Source: Marinomonas algicola
GTDB taxonomy: Bacteria > Pseudomonadota > Gammaproteobacteria > Pseudomonadales > Marinomonadaceae
Direction of reading: 5' to 3'
NCBI RefSeq assembly: GCF_014805825.1
Contig: NZ_CP061942.1
Span: 1 to 64,000, forward strand
Length of the DNA: 64,000 bases
Below the pieces are notes generated by a model. The model was not told where the DNA came from, searched no databases, and saw only the letters and a list, made by a program, of their open reading frames with translations. Below are positions 44,648-53,144 of the stretch, one piece after another (positions within the stretch are counted from its first letter, which is position 1; each line of letters starts with the position of its first letter). The translations under genes and the position numbers were made by a program.

Positions 44648-45238
44648 CTACATTCCCCCCATCATCGGATAACCGTCCATGAGTGTTTTCTGCTCTGCAT
44701 TCAACGACTGATAGAAGGCTGTTATCGCATTATTGAACTGGCTCATACTGGCAAAGCGCTCTCCCATCATTTCCTTGTGCAACGCAACCCGCTCAGGCAG
44801 CGTCATACTGGCGCTTTGCTCGAACAGCCCATACATTCGATTGTGATGCTGGGCCATCGATTCTGACTGCGACTTAACAACGGTCACAAATCGTTGCCAC
44901 TCGGACTGCTGATCGGCCGACAGCTTTAACTCACTCTCTAGCTGCTGAAGGCTCTGCCCCAGCCTTTCGCTCATCGCCTCTGGCGCCATACCACGCCCGT
45001 GCATCATGCCCTGGTTCTGCATCATCCCCTGGTTGTGCATCATGCCGGAGCCGTGTTTCATACCCGCAGCAGGTTTCCCTTGGGGTGAGGAGCCACTCAT
45101 CATGCCGCACCCATCCATCATCCCAGGGCCGCCCATCATGCTCATCATTCCGCCGGACCATTGCTGGTCCGCCACTGCCGATACCGCAGCCAAACTCATG
45201 GCCATTCCGGCACTTAACATCCATCGCTTCGTTTTCAT
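44648..45238 (-). CDS. Met-rich Spy/CpxP-like periplasmic protein
   Basis: 196-aa secreted protein. A signal peptide ends near residue 23 (AAVSAVADQ). The next 60 residues are extremely rich in Met, Gly and His (GGMMSMMGGPGMMDGCGMM and similar), suggesting Cu(I) or Ag(I) binding. The C-terminal half is a helical LTxxQ-type domain (LSADQQSEWQRF and LNAEQKTLMDGY), as in Spy/CpxP chaperones. It probably buffers metal and protects unfolded periplasmic proteins. Confidence 0.85.
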   Translation of the reverse strand: MKTKRWMLSAGMAMSLAAVSAVADQQWSGGMMSMMGGPGMMDGCGMMSGSSPQGKPAAGMKHGSGMMHNQGMMQNQGMMHGRGMAPEAMSERLGQSLQQLESELKLSADQQSEWQRFVTVVKSQSESMAQHHNRMYGLFEQSASMTLPERVALHKEMMGERFASMSQFNNAITAFYQSLNAEQKTLMDGYPMMGGM

Positions 45239-45333
45239 GGATTTTCTCCTTTAAGCACACACAAATCACATGGAAATATAGGTATTCAACTACCTATAGT
45301 TCGATGTTAGGGAGGTACCGAATTTACCCCCCA

Positions 45334-45819
45334 TCAATACTGCTTATATTCGTTGAAGACGCTGACCTGCTCTCCACTGTCGACAGCATAAACCTTGAAG
45401 GCATCCTTTCTCGCACCGTCCATATCCATACCCGGCCCACCCGAAGGCATCCCCGGCACAGTCAGCAAGCGAATATCAGAATTTGAGCCAAGCAGGGCCT
45501 TGATGTCTTGCGCAGGCACATGCCCTTCAATCACTTTGCCGTTAACTTCTGCCGTATGACAGGACGCCCCCTGGGCGGGCACACCCAACTTTTCTTTATA
45601 AGGATTCACGTCGTCGACCACGACGTCCTTGACGGCAAAGTTATGGTCTTTAAGATGGGAAATCCAACCTTTGCAGCAACCACAAGAAGCACTGCGATAA
45701 ACGGTTATTTCGTAAGCCTTCTCCGACTTACTTTCGAGCCAAGCTGGGTTAGCGGCAACGGCGGCTGTTCCGTTGCCTAAAGCCAGCACTAGTAGCGCCG
45801 ATGTGAGTAGATGTTTCAT
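45334..45819 (-). CDS. DUF411 periplasmic metal-binding protein
   Basis: 161-aa secreted protein of the DUF411 family, often encoded in copper and other metal resistance loci. The signal peptide ends near residue 22 (AAVAANPAW). The core shows YRSASCGCCKGWISHL near residues 40-55, ASCHTAEVNGKVIEGHVPAQ near 88-107 and the signature TVPGMPSGGPGMD near 120-132. The CGCC, conserved His and Met residues are probable metal ligands. AGAGGAA precedes the ATG. Confidence 0.9.
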   Translation of the reverse strand: MKHLLTSALLVLALGNGTAAVAANPAWLESKSEKAYEITVYRSASCGCCKGWISHLKDHNFAVKDVVVDDVNPYKEKLGVPAQGASCHTAEVNGKVIEGHVPAQDIKALLGSNSDIRLLTVPGMPSGGPGMDMDGARKDAFKVYAVDSGEQVSVFNEYKQY

Positions 45820-45847
45820 TTTATTGTTCCTCTTGAAATACGTTAGT

Positions 45848-46852
45848 TCAACTACCGGCCTGTAGCTCCTCGTCGATCAATTCCTTCAGGTCTTTCAGCA
45901 GATCGCCGTGGGTGTTGCCCAGCGGCCGACCATTGACGAAAAACGATGGCGTCCCGGAGAGACCCAGCTCGCGTGCTTCATTCAGCGACGCGGTCACTTT
46001 GGCCTGGGTGGCGGCGTCTTGGTAACAGTCACCAAACTTGCCCATATCCAAGTCCGCTTCCTTGGCCAGGGCATCGACAGGGATTGACTTGAGGTAGTTT
46101 TGGCGCTCGAACGCGAGATCATGGAATTTCCAGAATTGCCCTTGTTGGTCGGCGCACACCGCGGCTTCCGCAACTTTACGGGAGATACCGGACTGATTAA
46201 TCGGGAAGTCTCTATAGACGACACGAAGTTTATCGCCGTACTGTTTGAGAAGCGCATCGACGGCCTCGACCGCATTCTTACAGTGGGGGCATTGGTAATC
46301 GGCAAATTCAACCAGAGTGATTTTTGCGTCTGGGTTTCCCTTGGAGGGGTACCCCTTGGTAGCAACGTCTAGGCGCAGTTGTTCAGGCTCGGGAAGTTCC
46401 ACGCGGTAGCCCTTTTTCAGCGCGATCTGCTCCAATAGCTGCTGCGCTCTTTCCGTCATCTGCTGCCGCTTGAGGTAGTTAACCAGCTCGGGCTTAACCT
46501 GCTCGAAGGTACCTTGGATACGTGCCTTGTTGGCCTCGTAGAACCCCTTCAGTTGCTCCTCGGTCGGATCGGCGACGGCCATCAGCTCCTGCTGCAAGGT
46601 TTTGACATCTTTGCTCTGTCTGCTGGCTTCTTCCTGCACATAGCGATTCAACGCGTACTGATCGACTGCCTGGCGGCGCTGGTCGTTGTATTGTTGCGCC
46701 AGTTGGTTCAGTGACTGCTTTAACGCAGGCGGCAGGGTGTCCCCCTGATACTGCTGGCCATCGTAGGTCAGCTTGGGGGATTGCTCTGCATAGGCGGAGG
46801 GTAAAACAAGCAACCCGGCAATCGCAGCCACGGCAGTGATTCGTTTAAGCAT
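45848..46852 (-). CDS. DsbA/DsbG-family thioredoxin with N-terminal helical domain
   Basis: 334-aa periplasmic protein with a signal peptide (MLKRITAVAAIAGLLVLPSA). Residues about 25-155 are a glutamine-rich helical domain resembling SurA-type chaperone regions (YNDQRRQAVDQYALNRYVQ). Residues about 160-330 are a thioredoxin fold with FADYQCPHCKNAVEAV and cis-proline LSGTPSFFVNGRPLG. This layout is typical of ScsC/Com1-like disulfide proteins. It would oxidise or isomerise thiols in the periplasm, relevant to Cu- or Cd-stressed proteins. AAGGACC ribosome site. Confidence 0.88.
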   Translation of the reverse strand: MLKRITAVAAIAGLLVLPSAYAEQSPKLTYDGQQYQGDTLPPALKQSLNQLAQQYNDQRRQAVDQYALNRYVQEEASRQSKDVKTLQQELMAVADPTEEQLKGFYEANKARIQGTFEQVKPELVNYLKRQQMTERAQQLLEQIALKKGYRVELPEPEQLRLDVATKGYPSKGNPDAKITLVEFADYQCPHCKNAVEAVDALLKQYGDKLRVVYRDFPINQSGISRKVAEAAVCADQQGQFWKFHDLAFERQNYLKSIPVDALAKEADLDMGKFGDCYQDAATQAKVTASLNEARELGLSGTPSFFVNGRPLGNTHGDLLKDLKELIDEELQAGS

Positions 46853-46907
46853 TTTGTACGGTCCTTAACTCGGTAAAATTATTTGGTTGCTGATAATTCC
46901 AGCGGTT

Positions 46908-47177
46908 TCAGTCAAAAACGTCGAAAAGTTCCCCAAGGAAGCTTTTGCGTTTTTTATAGTGCGAACCCTGTCTGTGATGGTTCTGATGTTGGTAGTCCGA
47001 GCGTGGTTCGCTGCGTCGCGATTCCGGACGCCGGTCATCGGCTTGCGTTGAGCGCTCGATAAGCTTATCCAGTTCACCGCGATCCAACCAGACGCCGCGA
47101 CAGCTGGGGCAATAGTCAATTTCGATCCCCTGCCGGTCGGTCATCTGCAGCAAGGTGTCACAATGGGGGCATTTCAT
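46908..47177 (-). CDS. TFIIB-type zinc-ribbon protein
   Basis: 89-aa protein with a zf-TFIIB zinc ribbon: CPHCDTLLQMTDRQGIEIDY, then CPSCRGVWLDRGELDKLI, four cysteines in two CxxC pairs within the first 30 residues. The rest is a polar, charged region (RRPESRRSEPRSD) ending in FLGELFDVFD. Strong GGAGG ribosome site. Role unknown; it lies directly downstream of the metal ATPase and may be co-transcribed with it. Confidence 0.85.
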   Translation of the reverse strand: MKCPHCDTLLQMTDRQGIEIDYCPSCRGVWLDRGELDKLIERSTQADDRRPESRRSEPRSDYQHQNHHRQGSHYKKRKSFLGELFDVFD

Positions 47178-47193
47178 CCGTTTTTTTCCTCCA

Positions 47194-49395
47194 CTATTTA
47201 AAACGTAATAAGCGTAAGCCGTTGAATATCACCAACAGGCTGGCACCCAAATCGGCAAACACCGCCATCCAGAGCGTTGCTTCACCTGTTAATGCCAGCA
47301 CCATAAACAGCAGCTTGATGCCGAGCGCTAAGGTGATATTCTGCTTGAGGCGCCAACTCGCCGTGCGGCTGAGCCGGATAAACCAGGGCAGCTTTTCCAG
47401 GTTGTCATCCATCAACGCCACATCGGCGGTTTCGATGGCGGTATCGGTACCGGCGGCACCCATGGCAAAGCCGATGTCAGCACTTGCCATCGCCGGCGCA
47501 TCGTTAATGCCATCGCCCACCATCGCGGTGATGCCGTGCTGCGTCTTTAATGCCTGTACGGCCTCCAGCTTTTGCTCCGGCAGCAAGTTACCGCGGGCAT
47601 CGTCGACGCCCAGTTGTTCCGCAATACGGGCTACCGTATGGGGATTGTCGCCTGACAGGACCAGCGTATGGACATTTAATTCCCTTAATTGTTCCAAGGT
47701 TTTACGACTGTGAGTTTTGGGCTGATCGGCGATGGCAAAGATCGCCCAGGGTCGCTGGTCACATACTAACACCACGGCGGTCTGCCCCTGTTCCTCGATC
47801 GCCTCCAGCGATGCTTCCAAGGCGCTGGAGCAAAGACCGAGTTCATGGATTAATCGGTGGTTCCCCAGTACGCAGTCCAGCGCTTCCAGCCGCCCCTGAA
47901 CCCCGCGCCCGGTCAGCGACTCGAACCCATCGACGGAGAGAAAATCGCTGAGTTGCTCCCGCTCGTTGGCGAATCGAACCACCGCCTGCGAAATGGGATG
48001 GTCTGAGTGGCTGGCCAAGGAGGCGGCGAACAGCACCGCATCGGCGTGCGTTGCATCACCGATCAGCTCGACATGAGTCACCTGCGGGCGCCCCTCGGTC
48101 AGGGTGCCGGTCTTATCAAAGGCCAAGGCTTTTAATTTGCTGGCCTGCTCCAGATAGAGCCCACCTTTGATCAGCACCCCATGACGCGCCGCCGCCGCTA
48201 ATCCGCTGACCACAGTCACCGGGGTAGAGATCACCAGCGCGCATGGGCATGCGATCACCAGCAGAACCAGGGCACGATATACCGCATCAATCCAGCTCCA
48301 GCCAAAGGCGAGCGGCATCAGCAGTGCGGTAAGGGCGGCCAGAATCAGAACGGCAGGCGTGTAGACGCGTGCAAAACGGTCAATAAAGCGCTGCGCCGGT
48401 GCGCGCTCACTCTGCGCCTTCTCCACCGCGTGAATAATGCGTGCAACGGTTGAATTACTTGCAAGCGCCGTGACCTTAAGTTCCAGCATGCCGGTCTCAT
48501 TCAGGGTACCGGCAAACACCTTATCACCCTCCGTTTTTTCGACCGGCAGGCTCTCACCGGTAATGGGTGCCTGGTTAACGGCCGCCGACCCCGAGATGAT
48601 TTCTCCATCGAGTGGAATTTTCTCCCCGGGGCGGACGCGCACGGTTTGACCGAGCTCAACCTCGCCAACCGGCTGCGCCACCCAATCCCCGGCGGGACCT
48701 TTGACGGTCGCGGTATCCGGCGCCAGCGCCATCAACTCCTTGATGGCGTTACGCGCACGATCCAACGACTTGCTTTCGATCACCTCGGCCAGGGTAAAAA
48801 GCACCATCACCATGACCGCTTCCGGCCACTCGCCGATCAGCATGGCACCGGTAACGGCAATCGACATCAGCGCGTTGATATTGAAGTCCAGGTGCCTGAG
48901 CGCAGTCCAGCCCTTCTTGTATGTACCGAGTCCGCTCAATGCGATACCCAGCAAGGCAAAGGCTACAATAAGCCACGCTTGATCAATGGCTTGGTAATCC
49001 AAGACTTCGGCTACCAGGGCGCAAAGCCCACCAAGCACCAACCGCCCATAGTCTTTGAAAAAACCGGAAGAGGGTTCGACCGGGATCGACTGATCATCAT
49101 CGAGAACTTCAGGGGGAAAGCCGATATCCTCCAGCGCTCGAATGATGGCGGGCATGCTGTCAGCGGTCGCGGGTTGAACGGTCAACACCCGATCCATCAG
49201 GTTAAATGCCAGGTTTTTTACTTCCGGCATGGTTTCCAGCTTGGCGCGGATCATCCGCTCCTCGGTGGGGCAGTCCATCGCGTTGATGTAGAGGCGAACG
49301 CCCCCCGTCAACGGTTCCGTCTGGGGTGCGGTATCGGTCACGGTGGCTTCGGTCTGGCAGCCGCCACAGCAGGAGGTTGATGACTTCGATTGCAT
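47194..49395 (-). CDS. Heavy-metal P1B-type ATPase (Cd/Zn/Pb exporter)
   Basis: About 733-aa inner-membrane pump of the ZntA/CadA/PbrA group. The N-terminus has CCGGC, then an HMA domain with the DCPTEE motif. Membrane hallmark CPCALVIST, phosphorylation site DKTGTLTEG and hinge GDGINDAPAM are present. CPC plus DCPTEE indicates Zn(II), Cd(II) or Pb(II) rather than copper. ATG 49395 is chosen because it follows the MerR-type promoter; the longer start at 49464 would lie upstream of that promoter. It is divergent from its regulator. Confidence 0.95.
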   Translation of the reverse strand: MQSKSSTSCCGGCQTEATVTDTAPQTEPLTGGVRLYINAMDCPTEERMIRAKLETMPEVKNLAFNLMDRVLTVQPATADSMPAIIRALEDIGFPPEVLDDDQSIPVEPSSGFFKDYGRLVLGGLCALVAEVLDYQAIDQAWLIVAFALLGIALSGLGTYKKGWTALRHLDFNINALMSIAVTGAMLIGEWPEAVMVMVLFTLAEVIESKSLDRARNAIKELMALAPDTATVKGPAGDWVAQPVGEVELGQTVRVRPGEKIPLDGEIISGSAAVNQAPITGESLPVEKTEGDKVFAGTLNETGMLELKVTALASNSTVARIIHAVEKAQSERAPAQRFIDRFARVYTPAVLILAALTALLMPLAFGWSWIDAVYRALVLLVIACPCALVISTPVTVVSGLAAAARHGVLIKGGLYLEQASKLKALAFDKTGTLTEGRPQVTHVELIGDATHADAVLFAASLASHSDHPISQAVVRFANEREQLSDFLSVDGFESLTGRGVQGRLEALDCVLGNHRLIHELGLCSSALEASLEAIEEQGQTAVVLVCDQRPWAIFAIADQPKTHSRKTLEQLRELNVHTLVLSGDNPHTVARIAEQLGVDDARGNLLPEQKLEAVQALKTQHGITAMVGDGINDAPAMASADIGFAMGAAGTDTAIETADVALMDDNLEKLPWFIRLSRTASWRLKQNITLALGIKLLFMVLALTGEATLWMAVFADLGASLLVIFNGLRLLRFK

Positions 49396-49429
49396 AAGAG
49401 TTCCGGCTTGAGAAAATTGCTTAGCCATT

Positions 49430-49460
49430 ACTATAAAGGTTATAGTGGGTATAATGTCAA
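49430..49460 (-). promoter_or_regulatory. MerR-type promoter of the metal ATPase
   Basis: On the minus strand TTGACA (49460-49455), a 19-bp spacer containing ACCCACTATAACC, then TATAGT (49435-49430). The long spacer with an internal dyad is characteristic of MerR/ZntR/CadR activation. It lies 35 bp upstream of the ATPase ATG and between the divergent genes. Confidence 0.82.
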
Positions 49461-49476
49461 GCAAGCAGGTAGCGAG

Positions 49477-49929
49477 ATGAAAATTGGAGAACTGGCAAAA
49501 TTAACCGATACCGAAACGGTCACTATCCGGTTTTACGAGCGCAAAGGTTTGATGCCGCCACCCGAGCGTACCACTAGCAATTATCGCATATACAGTGATC
49601 AGCACAGGGAGCGGCTGCTGTTTATCCGCCATTGCCGCGGCATTGGCATCAATCTGGACGAAATCGGGCAACTGCTCCAGTGCCGAGATCACCCGATCGA
49701 TAGCTGCCATCATGTCAATGAGATGATTGATGGCCACATTGTTCAAACCCAGCGGCAGATTAAAGAGCTGAAACAGCTGGAAAAACAGCTGCGCCAGCTA
49801 CGGACGCAGTGCAACCAAGTTGTCAACCCGGAAGGGCAGGCGGCCAATTGCGGCATCCTACAATTCTTGGAAAACTGCCAGCCGGAAGGCGTATGCAGTG
49901 GACATCAGCATCCTCAGGCCTCTGATTAA
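49477..49929 (+). CDS. CadR/PbrR-type MerR-family metal regulator
   Basis: 150-aa metal-sensing activator, taken from ATG 49477 (MKIGELAKLTDTETVTIRFY); the frame is open upstream to 49390 but that would cover the promoter. The winged helix spans residues 1-70. The dimerisation helix has QCRDHPIDSCHHVNEMIDGH. The C-terminus is Cys/His-rich (NCGILQFLENCQPEGVCSGH), matching Cd/Pb/Zn sensors. It is divergent from the ATPase and presumably regulates both it and itself through 49430-49460. Confidence 0.92.
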   Translation: MKIGELAKLTDTETVTIRFYERKGLMPPPERTTSNYRIYSDQHRERLLFIRHCRGIGINLDEIGQLLQCRDHPIDSCHHVNEMIDGHIVQTQRQIKELKQLEKQLRQLRTQCNQVVNPEGQAANCGILQFLENCQPEGVCSGHQHPQASD

Positions 49930-49997
49930 GCTTGTGAACCTTAAGGAATAACCGTACCTAAACAGACGACCCGATACGTTAGAGATTGAGAGTGTAG

Positions 49998-51887
49998 ATG
50001 AACACCAGAACGACAAATCAGCAGCCGAGCCCCTCCTCTTTCCTAAAGCTAAGTTTCTGTTGGCGATTGGCAATGGTCGCTCTGCTGTGGGCGCAACTGA
50101 GCGTAGCCAATGCGGGTCTGTGGGAATCGCTGACAGGTCAGAAACCTCAAGGCCCTCTACCGGTGGAAGAAGCCTATCTCTTCAGCTACAACCAGCCCGA
50201 ACCGGGATTGCTGGTCCTGCAATGGGTCATGCCCGAAAGCGGCTACTACCTCTATCGAGACCAGATCAAACTGCACACCAACGGTCAGCTCGACGTCGGT
50301 GATATTCAAAAGGGGCCTACGGTTGAAAAAGAAGACGCTATTTATGGACAGAGCCAGGTCTATTACGATCAGGCCGAATTTCGGATCGCGGTGCAGCAGT
50401 CTTCAGCTGGGAATCCAAATCCGGAATTCAAGATTGAATACCAGGGCTGCTGGGAGGGAGGCATCTGTTACCCCCCCCAGACTGAAACGGTCCAGCTAAC
50501 CGCCGTGCCCACGGATACCGCTCCAGCCGCACCTCTCTTGGCCAAAGCCGTATCACCTAAGATCTCTGATGACCCACTCGATTTCTCTTTGACGGATCAG
50601 CGCCGTTTCTCCGATATGCTGACCTCAGGTAGTTTTAGCGTTACCCTGTTGCTATTTTTCCTAGCAGGCCTAGCCCTGTCACTGACCCCCTGCGTGTTTC
50701 CGATGATCCCCATTCTCTCTTCAGTCATTGTGGGTCATGAGGGGAAGGTGTCCACCCGACAGGCGTTCCTCTACTCCAGCATCTATGTGCTTGCGATGGC
50801 GCTAACTTACACCCTGGCCGGAGTCGCTGCGGGTATTTTCGGTGCCAACATCCAAGCGGCATTCCAAAATCCCTGGATCATTTCGACATTCAGCCTGATG
50901 TTCGTGGTTTTCGCATTATCGATGTTCGGCTTTTTTGAGATACAGATGCCCGCCGTGATTCAGAATCGACTGGCGAACCTCAGCCGCCAACAACGCGGAG
51001 GTCGTTCCGCGAGTGTTTTTGCAATGGGCGTTCTGTCTGCTCTGATCGTAGGGCCCTGCGTCGCCGCCCCTCTGGCGGGTGCCTTGGTTTACATTGGCCA
51101 AACCGGCGATCCGGTGCTTGGTGGGGCCGCGTTATTCAGCCTGAGCTTGGGCATGGGCGCGCCGCTGATCATCATCGGTACGTCGGCGGGCAAACTGCTA
51201 CCCAAAGCAGGGCATTGGATGGTTCATATCAAGGCAGGATTCGGCGTTGTCATGCTGCTGATGGCCGTTTGGATGCTGGATCGCATTGTGCCTCCAACGG
51301 TGACGGTACTGCTCGTCGGTGCGATCCTGATTACCTCTTCCATCTACTTGAAAGCGCTGGATCGACTGCCCGAGGGTTCGTCAGGCTGGGGGAAACTAGG
51401 TAAAGGCATCGGGGTGCTGATGCTGATCTACGGCTCAACCCTGCTGATCGGCATAGCGGCTGGAACCGCCAGTTTGTTGAAACCGCTTGGTGGAATCGGT
51501 GGAGGGTCATCCAACAGCTCCGTGGCTCTGGCACCTTTTGCCAAGGTTACCTCACTCGATCAGCTTCGCCCCTTGCTTGATCAAGCCCGTGACCAAGGGC
51601 GCCCCGTGATGCTCGATTTTTACGCAGATTGGTGCATTACCTGCAAAGAGCTGGAAAGCTTTGTGTTTGTTGACGCCAGTGTACAAGCGGAATTCAAACG
51701 CTTTACGCTGATTAAGGTCGATGTTACGGCTAACGATGATGCTGCGACCGCCTTGAACAAGGAGTACAAAATCATCGGCCCACCCGCGCAAATTTTTTAT
51801 GACCACAAGGGTAAGCTACTGGCAGAAAAGATCCTGATAGGCGTGCCAACGGTCGCCGATTTCGTTGATTTGTTACGAAGCATTTGA
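49998..51887 (+). CDS. dsbD: Thiol:disulfide interchange protein DsbD
   Basis: 629-aa transmembrane electron relay that moves reducing power from cytosolic thioredoxin to periplasmic partners. N-terminal signal region, alpha domain with GCWEGGICYPPQ, an eight-span core with LTPCVFPMIP and GPCVAAPLAG cysteines, and a C-terminal thioredoxin-like gamma domain with YADWCITCKELE. All three redox pairs are present. It is 68 bp after the metal regulator on the plus strand and supplies electrons to the CcmG-like protein and other thioredoxins of this cargo. Confidence 0.95.
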   Translation: MNTRTTNQQPSPSSFLKLSFCWRLAMVALLWAQLSVANAGLWESLTGQKPQGPLPVEEAYLFSYNQPEPGLLVLQWVMPESGYYLYRDQIKLHTNGQLDVGDIQKGPTVEKEDAIYGQSQVYYDQAEFRIAVQQSSAGNPNPEFKIEYQGCWEGGICYPPQTETVQLTAVPTDTAPAAPLLAKAVSPKISDDPLDFSLTDQRRFSDMLTSGSFSVTLLLFFLAGLALSLTPCVFPMIPILSSVIVGHEGKVSTRQAFLYSSIYVLAMALTYTLAGVAAGIFGANIQAAFQNPWIISTFSLMFVVFALSMFGFFEIQMPAVIQNRLANLSRQQRGGRSASVFAMGVLSALIVGPCVAAPLAGALVYIGQTGDPVLGGAALFSLSLGMGAPLIIIGTSAGKLLPKAGHWMVHIKAGFGVVMLLMAVWMLDRIVPPTVTVLLVGAILITSSIYLKALDRLPEGSSGWGKLGKGIGVLMLIYGSTLLIGIAAGTASLLKPLGGIGGGSSNSSVALAPFAKVTSLDQLRPLLDQARDQGRPVMLDFYADWCITCKELESFVFVDASVQAEFKRFTLIKVDVTANDDAATALNKEYKIIGPPAQIFYDHKGKLLAEKILIGVPTVADFVDLLRSI

Positions 51888-51948
51888 AGCCCAACCAAAG
51901 CGACATCGGCCGAGCCTCCACAAAAGTTGGCTCGGCCAATCAGCTACA

Positions 51949-52188
51949 TCAATGGGCGTGTTTGAGCTTGTCGTACAGAGAATCAAACTCCACCTGGTCG
52001 ATATCACCGCTGGCTAGGCGATCCTTCAAAATCTGTAAGCTGGAATCATCCGAGGGCTCCGAACGCTTGCCCGAGAACAACCTGAACAGAAAAACGAAAA
52101 CCCCGATAACCAACAACCAAAACAGCACCATGGGGATAAACCCCCATCCCATCATCCCTGGTCCGCTCCACATGTGATCGTGCCACAT
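51949..52188 (-). CDS. SHOCT-domain membrane protein
   Basis: 79-aa protein with a Met/His/Trp-rich start (MWHDHMWSGPGMMGWG), one membrane span (about residues 17-38) and a C-terminal SHOCT domain (LQILKDRLASGDIDQVEFDSL). ATG 52188 is preferred over the upstream in-frame ATG 52218 because of a strong GGAGG ribosome site. Such proteins are common beside copper and heavy-metal genes; function unknown. Confidence 0.82.
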   Translation of the reverse strand: MWHDHMWSGPGMMGWGFIPMVLFWLLVIGVFVFLFRLFSGKRSEPSDDSSLQILKDRLASGDIDQVEFDSLYDKLKHAH

Positions 52189-52771
52189 GACATCCACCTC
52201 CCTGGTACCACCAAACATTAGACTACCCTAATGATAGCGCATTTCGACTGTCAACTTGGTCGCACGTCCCCTCTAGCTGTCGGCGATCTCGATTGCGCTC
52301 TATTGTCCGCTCTTGCCTTGTTGTTTGTCTGCATCACCATTTACGCGACGTCATGCAAAGGCAAGGGCTAAATTGGCACAAAAGTCAGGTATTTCCAGCT
52401 CCGAATCAAATATCGCAGAGACCGCTCAGTCCCCATTCATGCCGCGAGCCAAGAGGGATGTTCGCTTAATGGAATTCTGAAGTTTCATCAACAGCCCACT
52501 CAGGCCTGAAGGGGTCAGCAGCAATGTGTCGACACCGGTGGGTCCCCGATGCCTTCCCTCTCTAAATCTGCAATGCACTACCGTGATAGGGCGTCGGCGC
52601 CGTAAGGTCAAAAAAGGGCTGGTTCGCCCTCAATGGGTGCCGTGGAAACCTTAACGTACAATATTTTCCGTTTCGTGCGGTAACCCCTAATAGGTGTCCA
52701 CTAAGAATTAAGTGGACACTATCCTGGCAAAGCCAGCACATGGCTCAAGATGGGTTTACCGGACGGTTACT
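52189..52771. other. Non-coding right end of TnB
   Basis: I see no supported gene between the SHOCT gene and the right TnB terminal repeat. The only clear structure is the hairpin at 52694-52719. A minus-strand frame at 52426-52611 has no ribosome site or recognisable product. Confidence 0.5.
52694..52719. repeat. Perfect 9-bp inverted repeat near the right end of TnB
   Basis: GTGTCCACT and AGTGGACAC around an 8-base AT loop. A related AGTGGACAT occurs in the TnB res region near 38700. It could be a recombinase site or a relic of another element's end. Confidence 0.55.
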
Positions 52772-52809
52772 TTTAGCGTACGTTTTCGTTCCGTTGGACT
52801 TCAAACCCC
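52772..52809 (-). repeat. Right terminal inverted repeat of TnB
   Basis: Complement begins GGGGTTTGAAGTCCAACGGA. It matches 34477-34514 at 37 of 38 positions and is followed by the TAAGC duplication at 52810-52814. Confidence 0.95.
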
Positions 52810-53002
52810 TAAGCAAAAAGAAGGTATTGTAAAAGCACAGCAAAAGGGACTTTATCACGGTCGTCAGCCTGATTTAGAAAACCATGAAAGAATAGCTTCA
52901 TTTACTGAAGCTGGATTTAGTATTAATAAAACGGCTGAAGCTGTTGGAGTTAGCCGAAGTACAGTGATTAGAGTTAGAAAAAAGCTTAAAAATTCAGACT
53001 AA
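52810..53002 (+). pseudogene. tnpR: TnA resolvase tnpR, 3' part
   Basis: Continuation of the resolvase cut at 34476: KQKEGIVKAQQKGLYHGRQP, then the DNA-binding helix-turn-helix FSINKTAEAVGVSRSTVIRV, stop at 53000-53002 inside the TnA terminal repeat. It has no start of its own. Confidence 0.92.
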
Positions 53003-53034
53003 GGTTAATTTCGAGGGGATGGGCACAAAACCCC
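52999..53034 (-). repeat. Right terminal inverted repeat of TnA
   Basis: Complement begins GGGGTTTTGTGCCCATCC. One mismatch to 25145-25180. Followed by CTATT at 53035-53039, the target duplication. Confidence 0.95.
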
Positions 53035-53086
53035 CTATTAGAAACATGATGGAATAGCTTTTCAAAATTGATCGTATTTATATATT

Positions 53087-53131
53087 TTGATCAATATTGA
53101 CTGTTAGGCTATACTCTCTTTTATAGCCTAA
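53087..53131 (+). promoter_or_regulatory. Toxin-antitoxin promoter with overlapping operator
   Basis: TTGATC (53087-53092), 17-bp spacer, TATACT (53110-53115). A perfect 10-bp inverted repeat TTAGGCTATA / TATAGCCTAA (53104-53113 and 53122-53131) overlaps the -10, the expected binding site for the autorepressing antitoxin. Confidence 0.75.
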
Positions 53132-53144
53132 TGGAGAACATAAA

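Larger units (their letters stand above)
34477..52809. mobile_element. TnB: 18.3-kb Tn3-family transposon with metal/thiol cargo
   Basis: Nearly identical 38-bp inverted repeats (34477-34514 and 52772-52809) begin GGGGTTTGAAGTCCAACGGA. The insertion duplicates TAAGC (34472-34476 and 52810-52814). It contains tnpA (split by IS30), tnpR and res on the left, then a heavy-metal and disulfide-chemistry cargo. The DNA is visibly more GC-rich than the surroundings, pointing to a different source genome. Confidence 0.94.
25145..53034. mobile_element. TnA: 27.9-kb Tn3-family transposon carrying mercury resistance
   Basis: Bounded by 36-bp inverted repeats (25145-25180 and 52999-53034) that begin GGGGTTTTG(C/T)GCCCATCC and differ at one position. 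The 5-bp sequence CTATT is directly duplicated at 25140-25144 and 53035-53039, the standard Tn3-family target duplication. It contains tnpA, a mer locus, a res-like region, and tnpR interrupted by a second transposon. Removing TnB leaves about 9.6 kb. Confidence 0.93.

Noticed and set aside
48646..49380. Long plus-strand reading frame of about 244 codons
   Set aside because: It lies opposite the metal ATPase, whose motifs and codon pattern are clear. No ribosome site or recognisable product.
42718..51887. Reading the Dsb/CcmG/DsbD genes as a cytochrome c maturation operon
   Set aside because: No ccmA-F, ccmH or haem-handling genes are present, and all neighbours are metal-resistance genes on one transposon.
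52426..52611. Minus-strand 61-codon frame near the right end of TnB
   Set aside because: No ribosome site, no recognisable motif and an arginine-rich composition typical of non-coding GC-rich DNA.
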